From: Epiperipatus broadwayi
Taxonomy: Eukaryota > Onychophora > Udeonychophora > Euonychophora > Peripatidae
Assembly: GCA_028023455.1 (NCBI GenBank)
Contig: JAQFVV010006215.1
Coordinates: 7,053,230-7,117,229, forward strand
Length of the DNA stretch: 64,000 bases
Reading direction: 5' to 3'
This document shows positions 34,591 to 45,415 of the stretch, in pieces. The notes below the pieces were generated by a model that was given only the letters and a program-made list of their open reading frames with translations, searched no databases and was not told where the DNA came from. The first letter of the stretch is position 1; every line of letters begins with the position of its first letter. A program made the translations under genes and the position numbers.

Positions 34591-37500
34591 CCTTTTCTAT
34601 AGGTCAATGATGGTTATAAATGGTCAATTACTAAAAAATTTTAAAATTAATATTATATAGTATTTATGATTATGAACTATGATTAAGTAGTAAAAGATTA
34701 ATGTAATATAATTAATAATAAGTATTGTGATAGTGAGGATTGCATCTAGTTCTATATTTTTCTAAATTATTTTTCAAAATTTTATATAATCATTTTAAAT
34801 AATATAAGTAGCAAATTTATTAAGACAGATAAAAATAGACTAAACACCGGAAATGTCTACGTGACTGTCTGGAATATTCTATGTATAAGCACTAGTTTAA
34901 ATTAATACTAATAATTAAAATATTTAAATAGTATATTATAGAACTGGATGGAATTGTCACACATTATAATAAAAAATAAGATTATACATCTTTATTAATT
35001 ATTGTTTCAAAATTATTTTAAAAGTAATTAAATTGTAATAGATAATAATTAATTTAAAAATAATAATAGGTTAATATTTAAGTCTATTACGTCACGATTT
35101 TAAAACTTTAGAAATTGTTTATAAACCAAAGTAGGGAGTGACCAATAAAAAGATAGATCTTGGCAGACAACAAAAATCGCGCCAATTAATTGTATAAACG
35201 AGGAGAACAAAAATGTGTTGACTCCAGAGCAGAGGTAAAATTTTAAGCTCTTTAAAATTTCTTTCTTTCTTCAATTTATTAGTCAATTTTATTATAACTT
35301 TAATAATATCTTTGAAAGAAACTAACTGACAATTTAAAATCTTCCAAAGAGAATCTAAGAATAAAATTTTAAAAAAGTTCTCATAATAATGTTTCACTAA
35401 CTCCACAGTAACCTGCCAGTGGATTCTATTAAAATATAATCTGAATTTTCAATAAAAAATGGATACATTCTGAAAAACAAGTTATAAATTTTATAATATT
35501 CCAAAAGTATTAATGTTATTCGTTGATATAGTTTGTATAGCATATTACTATGAAAACTGCTTTCGTACGTATAAAATTAATGAAAGGACATTGTGCGCAA
35601 AGTTAATGAATATAATGGAAAATAAAAATAAATATTATTCGTATAAGAATAAATGGAAAAAAAAAAAGAATTTTTATTATTGAAATAATTTGAATTGCTT
35701 TCTTTAAGATGACCTGAGCAAATACTCTAGAAATAGTTAAAGATTGAAAATGTTGTGTATAAAATAATAATGAATAAAAGTGAAATTTACCAGGGAAAAC
35801 ACTTGCCTAAAGAAGAAAAAAATATTTTACAGAGAAATAAATATAAAATATTGGATTCATGGAAAAACGCAATTGGTACCGTAATTATTAGATAATTGTA
35901 GTTCAACTAGAAATAAAGATGCATCAACGCGCCGAGGTAATATTCGCCCGAACATTAAAAACTTCGTGGGATAACTAAATAAATGTTTTTTAATAATTTT
36001 GAATTAAACATTGAAACTAAAGATCGTCTAAACAGTTTACTAAATGAACTAATTTATTTAAAACTTTAATAATCAGAAAGGAGAACATTCGGACAAAAGA
36101 AGAAATAATAAATATTATGGGACTAACCAAGATTTACCGCCAGAAAAATATGTGATTATGGTTTAAATTATTTTCTTTATTAATCTAAGTTAAACATTAA
36201 GTTTTAGATAGCGATAGGGAAACAAATACATTAATTCGCAATATAACATTATATAAAAATAATATGTTTTGATTTTGAATGTTCAAATAAAATTGTATGT
36301 GTGTGGAAATTTTGTATATTTGCGATGCTCGAGGAGAAAGAAACCTACTACGAACTCTAATAGGAAGGTAAAGATTATTTTGGTACATTTTATAGTTATA
36401 AATGATATAATGTATGTTTTATTTATTTTGATCAGCTGTGAATCGAATGAATGTAATGCAAAGTTTTATTGTTATAATTATTGTAAAACGCATTTTGAAA
36501 AACAACACTCTAAAACACTTTGAGATGTGATTAGATTTTTTAAAAATATGCATACGATAATCATTTAATGTGTTATTAATATAGTTCAATATAACCGATG
36601 GTTATGTCATATTTTCTGTTAATTTTTCCGATTAGGATATTTAAGTGTTATTTTAACAAAACATAGATGTCGAACCTATAGTGTAATAAAGCAAGACAAA
36701 TTGTTCTTATGGAATGGGGAAATGTTTTATATTAGTGAATTTTGTTTATTGTTTTAAAAGGTAGTTAGTTTTATCGATGTTGGATATAGTAAAAATCTTG
36801 AGAGATAGTTTGGGTAGTGACTTGGTAGTACGTGGAGATTCGGAAACCAAGAGGATGTATAAAAAAAAATAGGATGCTACAGGGAATGAAATAATAAGTA
36901 GTTTTAGATGGTAATCAGCGTAGTTAACAAAGCCCTACGACTGTTACACATTTGTCATGGACAGTGGTATTTTTATATTTCTTACGAATCATATTAGATG
37001 TTTGGTAAAGCTGAATAAATAGCTGCCACATCATGCTTATTGCCAGGGTTATCAGACAATGAATGTCGGCTCTATTCACACTGTTCCATACATTTTGAAG
37101 TATATAGTTTGATAAGTTATCTATCTATCTTCCCGATATCCTATACATCTTTCGCTATCTTTATCTCTATTTCTTGCAACTACATCGTTATTTGATAAGT
37201 CTATTAAAAGGAAACAATAGATATTTTAGAATGGATGTCATGCTGTTATTTGAAATAAGAATAGTTAAGTATTAATGTAGAGTAGATTATGATTATTGAA
37301 AGAGAGATACAGATATCCTAAGAAAGGAAGGAGCCAGAGAATTATTTTAATTTTCAAGAAATGAACTATAATTTTATAAAATATATCCAAATGGAAATGT
37401 ACAAAAATATTAAATATAATTTCACATTTTCTTATTGTTGATGATATTTAAAAAATATAAGTATTGCATATTTAAAGAATATAATAACATTCGATAATTA

Positions 37501-38990
37501 TAATATATGTGAAACTGAAACAGGTGATAATTAAACCCGTGTTATGGCATTATACATGAGTATGGCTTATGGAATAAATGTATTAGAGTTTATGAGCATT
37601 AGAGAACAAACGTTATAGGTAGTAATAATATTTGAACAATATGCAGAGTGACTTGTAGAGAGTTACAAGAAAATGTAATTTTTTTTTTAAGAGGAAAAAC
37701 CATATTGATTGTAAATTTATAATGTTTATAAATGATGTTTATCCACATATATAATTTATAATACGGTAACTTTAATATTAAAAGGTAAAGAATAGTATTA
37801 CCCATAAAATAGTTAAAATAAGTAATATAATGAACCTAATGAGAAATAAATAAATAACTTATAAAAGGTATAATAATTTAAATTAACTATAAAAGAAATC
37901 TAAAAATGTATAATTTAACTATTGTAGTGTTAAAAGAAAGGAGGATATCCCTTTTAAATAAATGTAAATAGATTTGTTTGTTTTATCTTAATTTTGATTG
38001 TTAATAAAATTCTAAAATTTGTTTATTAAAACTTGTGTCTGAGTTTTGTTTTCTCTACATCATTGCATGAATTCATAGGGTATGTTTACCGTCATTAAAC
38101 TAAGTATATAATTGTTTGCACAAAATATAAATAGAGAAGTATATTTAATCTTAAATGTTTATTGATGTTTTTTTTTTGTAATTGAATAATTATAAAATTG
38201 CATTGCGTTACTGGTCATAAACCCATTGTCATAATGATTTGCTAAATTGTATGCTATTAGTTGCCACTTGCTTCATTTATCAGATTATCTAAACACTGCC
38301 ACTTACTAATTTATTTTATTACTTAAAGATAAAAAAAAAAGGGAGGATATTAGATTATTAACTAATTTATTACGGTTATAAATTTACGATAAAAGAAAAG
38401 CTGTACTAGTTAGATTAAACAATGAAGATTGTGATTATTATTATTATTATTGTTTTATTATTAATCTAATTTCAGAGTAGTAAATTATGACACAAAATCC
38501 CTTATCATATTTTGCTACCTTATTTTAATTTAACCTTGAATAAATTTAAGAACCTGAGATTATTTCATTTGAGCTAGATAATTACTATTATTGTTATTAT
38601 AGATAAAAGATTAATACTTTAATTGTTAAATGAGTCTTAGTGATTAGAAGTTGCAGAAGTCATAAGAATACTATGAAGTTACTATACGTAATAGTAGTAT
38701 AAAGGGGGATAGTGTTCTTATGCCATTGAGGTGGTATCCTATGGGATATTATCTCAATGTAATCTACTTTGTCACCCTTTATTTCCACTTCTAGTCTCAT
38801 GAATTCTGAAATAGTTATTTGAGTTAGTTTAAAACAGAACCTAAGTTAATTTTAAGAAATTTGAGCTAGTAAAGCATTTAATTGAATATCTCATTAATTA
38901 TTAGAGCTAGAACCCGGTGAGGCGATTTTCACTATGTTATATTATTTATTTTGGGGGAAGTGGAGTACACATATACACGTAGGGTGAGAG
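34591..38990. other. No supported gene; AT-rich intronic DNA
   Basis: More than four kilobases of AT-rich sequence with simple runs, including an ATT repeat near 38435. One short stretch (36430-36525) encodes a Cys/His-rich peptide after a splice-acceptor-like TTTTGATCAG, but nothing around it supports a gene. Confidence 0.55.
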
Positions 38991-38994
38991 GGCA

Positions 38995-39335
38995 GAATAA
39001 ATATATCAAATTTCTACTATGTGTTGCCTTTGACAGAATAACTCGGTAGAGCATTTGCCTTAAATTCGATATTCAAGAATCTAAAGGTGCGAGTTCAACT
39101 TCTAAGCGAATATTGTCACTGTGCATATAGGCCAGCAACACCTGAAGAAGAGTGGAGAATAATACTACTCGAAACGGTGTGTAATTACTAACCTGTATTG
39201 TCTATTTGTGTGTTATTACTAACAAGTTGTTTGTATTTGAAAAATTTAAGTAAAGTTTAAAATTTTCTATACATTCAACATTCAGTCACAAATGATGGAA
39301 ATAGTCCAACATATCACATCTTATAATTAAGTACT
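38995..39335 (+). repeat. Solitary pseudo-LTR of the Penelope-like element 2 family
   Basis: This copy is inverted relative to 28890-29250 and 31641-31999. It starts at about aaatttctactatgtgttgcc and ends at AAGTACTT, the same end as the other copies. It carries a tRNA-like segment (CTCGGTAGAGC near 39042 and AGGTGCGAGTTCAAC at 39085-39099) and an intact hammerhead-like core (39142-39175). No RT is attached; a truncated RTE LINE follows without a gap. Confidence 0.85.
39142..39175 (+). ncRNA. Hammerhead-ribozyme-like core in solitary pseudo-LTR
   Basis: CTGAAGA (39142-39148), A, stem II GAGTGG/CTACTC around a 9-base loop, then GAAAC (39171-39175). Both conserved boxes are intact. The following bases GGTGT-GT-A allow a 2-bp AC/GU stem III with A at the cleavage position. 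Confidence 0.6.
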
Positions 39336-39339
39336 TATG

Positions 39340-40271
39340 TTAGATTACATAATGATACTGGAAAAATCAACATTGAGAAAGGTGTAAGACAAGGTGACTC
39401 CATATCTCCAAAACTCTTTACAGCAGTGCTGCAAGAAGTATTTTGTGGATTAAAATGGGAAACTAAAGGAGTGAAAGTAAATGGAGAGTATTTAAGTCAT
39501 TTAGATTTCGCAGATGATGTAGTTGTTTTTGCAAATAATGCTTCAGAGCTGCAGGAAATGTTGCAGGAGTTAGCAGATGAAAGTAGAAAAGTAGGACTAA
39601 AGATAAATGTTAAAAAGACTAAAGTAATGTTTAATCGATTTGCTCAAAATATGAAAATAAAGATTGATTATGAAGAATTAGAAGAAGTTAACAGTTACAA
39701 ATACCTTGGTCAGATTATTAATACAGATGGAAACATAATGGAGGAAATTAATCATAGAATTAAACTTGGTTGGAGTGCTTTTGGTAGAAATAACTTGATA
39801 CTAAAAGGAAATATGCCTATGTGTTTGAAAAGGATGGTTTTTAACAAATGTGTTTTACCAGTTCTTACTTATAGATCTGAGACTTGGACACTTAATAGAA
39901 GAGCAATACAGAGACTTCAGGCCACTCAAAGGAGTATGGAGAGATGTATGTTGGGAGTAACAAGAAGAGATCGAAAACGCAATGTATGGGTAAGACAACA
40001 AACAGGTGTTACTGACCTTATTGAAAAAATTAAAAGATTGAAATGGAGTTGGGCTGGACATATTGCTAGAAGAAATGATAATAGATGGACAATTGAAATT
40101 TTAAACTGGGTTCCAAGAGATTGTAAAAGACCCAGAAAGAGACCACATGTGAGATGGATGGATGAAATAAGAAAATGTGCAGGGGTGTTGTGGAGAAGAG
40201 AAGCTAAAGATCGGAGAAGATGGATTAAACTTGGAGAGACCTTCATCCTGCAGTGGATTGATAATGCTTGA
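39340..40271 (+). pseudogene. RTE-type reverse transcriptase, C-terminal half, open frame
   Basis: One uninterrupted frame, in frame from about 39340 (GTG at 39426 is not a true start; homology continues upstream). Motifs in order: INIEKGVRQGDSISPKLFTA, the RT block before the active site; LDFADDVVVFA with the catalytic FADD; KTKVMFN; VNSYKYLGQII; WTLNRRAIQRLQATQRSMER; WSWAGHIARRNDNRW; and RKRPHVRWMDEI near the end. The intact frame of more than 300 codons points to a recent insertion. The endonuclease domain and the first RT blocks are absent, so it cannot move on its own. Confidence 0.9.
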
Positions 40272-40290
40272 TGATGATGATGATGATGAC
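40268..40290. repeat. TGA microsatellite tail of the RTE element
   Basis: Seven TGA units close the element, just beyond the stop codon. Variable trinucleotide tails are typical of RTE 3' ends. Confidence 0.85.
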
Positions 40291-42273
40291 TTATGTTGAG
40301 AGACTTTGAAGAAAGTAATAATTCAATAAAATACATTAATGTCTTTAGTCTACTAAATGTATCATTTTATTCTGATTTGAACTTTAAAATATATTACTTT
40401 TATTTGTTATGTATACATTTGTTATAAATAGCTCATTTTATAATATAAAGTAAAATGAATAAATGTATTTTTTCACATAATCTTCACTGATATTGGTAGT
40501 GCTGAAGTCTTGATTCAGCAATTTTAATATCTCTTTTAACCTCTCCATTATCTGACATTTTCCATCATAAACAGAGAACATTTTTCTGATCACAGAAGTC
40601 TGTTTTTTTTTCTGAAAATATTTACATAGCATATTGTTATTTGACAGTATACTATTCAAGTGTAGTCATCATTTTTAACTACTGAAAACAGCCAATAAAG
40701 TAGACTATTACCGCCTGACAGTATGTATAGAAAACCTGACATTCATGTTGCAATTATTCAGTTTTTGAATATAATCAATTAACTGACTTTCCCAAATAAA
40801 GGAAACATTTGATATGCCTTTATTAATAAAATTTTACCATTTGAATTAAGGACTCTGCTTGTATTTTACAAGGTATAAAATGATATAATCATGACTAATA
40901 TCCAGAAGGATATTAAGCTATTTATTTTGAAGAAAAATTCAAGTTTTCTGAGAGATAGTAGATATTGGCTTTTATTCATTATCTAAGAATGATTTATAGA
41001 GATTCATTTAAATTCTGATAACTAAGACCATAGTAGATATGTAACATTATACTCATGCTTTTCAAATTAATATTTAAACTGCATGGGCTATATTAATTGG
41101 CTTTTTGTTTTGGAAGATGTTACTGTTTGGAAACAATGTTTGCATCATATCCATTTTCTTCTGCAAAATAATGATAGGCTAAGAGCATATTATTACACGT
41201 ATCTTTAAATTATATCAATTTCTCTAATATGTTTTTCTATTAGGAGAAGACATCTTGGTCAATAATTTTTTTTTGTTTTGATAAACTTAACTCTTTTAAT
41301 GAATAGTTGGGATAATTATAAATGGTATTTCATCTAACCATATGACATGCTGTCAGTCATTCATTATTCAGCTCTTCTTGTGACATTTTTGCTTCTATGT
41401 CATAGCATTCACCATCAGAAAATATTGACTTAATTGTAAATATCTTACTTGTGATGCTCATAACAGATTGTTTTGATAAGTTATCTGTTGGTTTTTATAA
41501 TGTTCTGTTGATCTTTAGTATATTCTGGTCTTGATTTTTCTTGTTTGATGGCATTTCATAACATACATTGTGTATTCTCATTGTTTCTGGTTTTGATTGC
41601 TTCCAGCAGGTTTTATTTCAAAATTTTTAATGAATCTGTAGTTTGTGAACTGGTAAACAATTGAGCAGTTTTAAAAATTGGATGTTCCAGCTAATAGAAT
41701 ATCATTAATATAGATAGATTCAACATTATTTTCGGATACATTTTTTTTATTATTCTTTTAGGATTCAATTTGTAGAACAAAAAAAAATTACATAGTTATA
41801 TATTCTCTATTACTCGAGGTCAAAAGTATAATGTTAATATAAACATGAATAGATGCATATGTATAAATATTTGAATACTTTAAGAGTTTTAAAAGCCAAT
41901 GTTCTAGCTAATCAAAATGACACATTTTTAATTTAGATAGATCTGCATAATGATGATATATTGTAATAATAGTATAACAGTTGTTGTTAAGTATCTTATT
42001 TATTAATATAAATTTACATATTATGCATGTTAATTAAGAGCTTCTAAAATTAGGTTATTTCAAATTTATATAATAGCAAATTTTGAAATATAGAGAATAT
42101 TTTTTCAGATTTTCACTATAATGCATTTTTAGTGCTTCGATATTGTTATATATATATATATATAATTGTGTTAATATTGGCATACTTTTTATTGGTGAAA
42201 TTGAATTATTTTCTCAACATTACTGATAAATGACATTGTCTAGAAACCATTCTAGTATGACTTGTTATGTTTT
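40291..42273. other. No supported gene; intronic DNA
   Basis: AT-rich sequence without family motifs. A TA dinucleotide run lies at about 42141-42164. Confidence 0.6.
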
Positions 42274-42446
42274 GTCATATCTTACATTTTTAGAAGTTTG
42301 AAGATATATAGATTTAGTGATGTAGTGTGTGTGTGCATATATATATACATACACACACACGTCATATCTTACATTTTTAGAAGTTTGAAGATATATAGAT
42401 TTAGTGATGTAGTGTGTGTGCGCATATATATACATACACACACACG
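42274..42446. repeat. 87-bp tandem duplication beside a splice acceptor
   Basis: Units 42274-42360 and 42361-42446 are almost identical (gtcatatcttacatttttag ... gtgtgtgcatatatatacat ... cacacac). Each ends with a GT/TA/CA-rich piece that can fold back on itself. The second unit ends 29 bases before exon c. Confidence 0.9.
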
Positions 42447-42475
42447 TTATTATACACATGAATAATTTATTGTAG

Positions 42476-42592
42476 GCACTATCATTTGAAGATTCAAAGG
42501 TTTCGAATAGTGATTCACTAAATATTGATCTTAATAAAGCTTTCACAGAATTGGATGAAGCAATTAATCAAGAAAATAAATTGAATGATTTT
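42476..42592 (+). CDS. Host-gene exon c
   Basis: TTTATTGTAG precedes and GTAAGT follows, both strong splice signals. The 39 codons are open, phase 0 at both ends, and join exon b without a frame change. The peptide is acidic and helical (LSFEDSKVSNSD, LNKAFTELDEAINQENK). The neighbouring intronic tandem repeat ends just before the acceptor. That this exon belongs with exons a and b is an inference from strand, phase and similar composition. Confidence 0.65.
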
Positions 42593-43214
42593 GTAAGTAA
42601 ATATTTTAATGTAATTTATTAATAGACATTTTTGTATCTGTATATATTTTAAATATATGTAAAACAAAGAATTCATTAATAATCTATCAAAAGACAGATT
42701 CTGTACATCAGTTAGATAACTTTTTTTAAGGTTTTGTGACCTTTAATGTGCATTTCAAACATTCATAGGTGATAAGCTTTTTTGATCATCAATTTCCACT
42801 TTTCTTCCATTTACACTTTATAGGATTAATATATCAATTATTTGTCTTAAGTTTAAGCATAATTCAATCCAATTCATCTTCTGTTTAATAATTTTCTTAA
42901 CAAATAAACCCATTTTATTTATCTCCTTCACTATTTCATTATTGCCAGATGTATTCTTCATATTTATTTTTACCATCTTTATTAAAATTCGTATTTCACG
43001 TTTCTAATATTTTCTCCTCTTTACATTGTTTAAACTTTGCTTTATATAAAGTTAAGCTCCAAATAATCATTTAAAAGTCTCTTTCTTAATTGTTATTTTA
43101 ATGAATCATAAAATAATCATTTATCTTTATTAAAAGCTTTTTTAGCAATTTTAATTCTTACTTTTATTTCCATATCATTATTTATTATATCTAAACATTA
43201 AATTGTTCTACATG
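42593..43214. other. No supported gene; intronic DNA
   Basis: AT-rich sequence with T-rich runs. I see nothing that supports a feature. Confidence 0.6.
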
Positions 43215-43350
43215 TTTCCCCAAAATAAGACCTAACAGGAAAATAAGCCCTAGCACAATTTTTCAGAATGATCATAATATAAGCCCTACTTAAGATTGTC
43301 AGCACGACAGATAATTTAATTCATCCATTGAAACACACGTGTATTGATTA

Positions 43351-43560
43351 TATGGGGGAGGGTGACCCAAAGAAGTTGCACGGAGCAAGATCAAGCAAAT
43401 GTGGCAGATGATTAAGTTGAGTCATGCTGAATTTAATTAAAAATTGTTTCACATTCAAGCTTTATGCGATAGCATTGTTATGCACTTCTCACTTTGCCTC
43501 AAAACAGGCTGTTTATGTTTTATCACATTACACAAAAGTTTCAATTATAGTTTACATTTC
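43351..43560 (-). pseudogene. mariner-type transposase fragment
   Basis: The minus strand encodes EVHNNAIA, a stop, SLNVKQFLIKFSMTQL, and HLPHLLDLAPCNFF. These match the mariner catalytic-core order HHDNA...(A/S)...LPHPPYSPDLAPCDFF. The catalytic Asp of HDNA is Asn (HNNA) and the third acidic residue of APCDFF is also Asn (APCNFF). With stops upstream as well, the copy is dead. The stretch on its 3' side, 43215-43300, with tccccaaaataagacct and ataagccct repeated, may be the end of the same transposon. The enzyme would have cut and pasted DNA at TA sites. Confidence 0.8.
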
Positions 43561-45415
43561 TCACTGCAATAATTTGCATATTTTATAAACTAATTAATTT
43601 TGTACTATAATTCTGGTGAAAATTCACCAAAAGTTAACTGACTATTAATTGAGCATATATCTATACAGATATTTTTTTATACCTTTTCATTGTAGTGTGA
43701 CTCAGCTCAAGTTTTTTCAGAGAAGTATGCATTGTTGTTAAATGGGATCTACTATCTCAATATGTAAATGGATATATAAAAGTAGCTATGCTAGTGTTAT
43801 TTTGTTTTCTTCTTAATTGGATCTTTTTAAGACTATTTATATGGAATTTGGTTTCCATTATTTGCTAAATCAATATATTTTTATGGTGATTTTTTTAGAA
43901 AATAAAATTACTAATGATGATATTCTGCATATCAATATGTTAGGTAATAATTATCAATTAGATGAAATCATATTTGTTTTTCTTTAACAGGAAAATGCTC
44001 CAAAGATTTGTATCATAGAAATATTTTCTGTATATAAATTTTTTTTACTCACCTTGAGTTTGAAAAGATTTTTCATACTGCAGAGTAAAATTAATGAATA
44101 TATTATCTAGATATGTATATTGATCTTACTGATGTTTAAAATCACAAATTGTTATTTAAATATTTGCAATAAAATGAAATAATATTCATTAAGGCGGTAG
44201 CCTCAATCTCATGCGTATAAAATGGGATAGTAGGGACCTCTACAGGTCTTAAACCACATGCTTACTCTTGGAAGAAAAGAGGGGAACCCTTCTTTACTTC
44301 ATCCTACTTTCTATTTAAATAGGTGAAGCTGAAGTGGTTCGATCTGAGAGTGTGCAGCTATTCAATACTTCACTAATTAAGTCCACATTTCTTATTACAC
44401 ATTAATACTCGTGAAATCTTTTGATTTACAGCGAGTCAATGGAAAGATTTTATAGTGAGAAATCTATTATGATAATTTAAAGTTATAATTATAAATTAAG
44501 GCTGTAGCCTCAATAGCTGTGATAAACAGTGTACTATAAAGAATGTATAATAAAAATAATTAAATTTATAAAATATACAATAGCAGCTCGTAATAATAGC
44601 AGAATAGGACCAGATGCTTCTCTACTTTCATCTTTAAGCATAATTCAGCTTTAAGTGAATTAAATCTCTTATTTCATTTGTGAATATGTACAGTGACAAA
44701 CACACATAATATTATTACTATTATTTATTAATAAGATAGACCAAAGTTACTTTGTCATTACATCATTTTATTAACACAGGTTATATTTTATTATTTATTT
44801 TGTTGATATAGTTAAACATTTATGGGGGAAAAAAAGATTCTGGAGGCAGGTGCCTGTTTCATAACTTTGCAAAAGCCAATTTTTATGGAAAAAATATACA
44901 AATGTATTGCTATGATCTATTGAAGTGAGACTTCATTGAATGGTCATGATTACAGAAAATTGGTTTTTAAGTCTATTATTTTTTAAACAAGCAAAAGAAA
45001 AAAGAACGTATATTATTTGAAACATTATATTTCTAACAGTGTTAAAATAATGGATGCCTTGTAATTAACAATTTTATAATTAATAAACTTAATTTTTTTA
45101 AAAAAAAAAAGAAAAGAACTGACATTATTTTTTGTTTTTGTAATATTAATAAAGTTGACATTTATCTTGAAATAAGTTAAGATTACTTTTAATTACAGCT
45201 ATAACTAAGAAAAATTACTCTGCTAATAAATGATTTTTTCTTGTTTTTATTCTATTAAATTGTTATTCATTCATATTAATTGTTTATGTATATATAATAA
45301 ATAAAAAAACATTTAATTTTATAAAGATTTAATATATCAATATATTATATAAATAATTATTAGTTATAATCATCTTGCAGGAGTCAGCTATATTCTGTAG
45401 CGTATACATATGTAT
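43561..45415. other. No supported gene; intronic DNA
   Basis: A pair of similar phrases, aaggc-gtagcctcaat, lies at 44193 and 44497, suggesting a small unclassified repeat. The rest is AT-rich. Confidence 0.5.

Larger units (their letters stand above)
39336..40290 (+). mobile_element. 5'-truncated RTE-type LINE
   Basis: The element is a 3' fragment running from inside the RT domain to a TGATGATGA tail. RTE elements are recognised by this short microsatellite 3' end and by the C-terminal block seen here. The 5' break lies exactly at the end of a Penelope pseudo-LTR. Truncation at the 5' end is the usual result of target-primed reverse transcription. Confidence 0.85.

Noticed and set aside
36430-36525. 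Cys/His-rich peptide after an acceptor-like TTTTGATCAG
   Set aside because: Cys and His spacing does not fit a finger family well, and no partner exon or transposase lies nearby.
39855-40336. Minus-strand frames of 68 and 136 residues, one with a His run
   Set aside because: Antisense of the intact RTE reverse transcriptase; the His run is the TGA tail read backwards.
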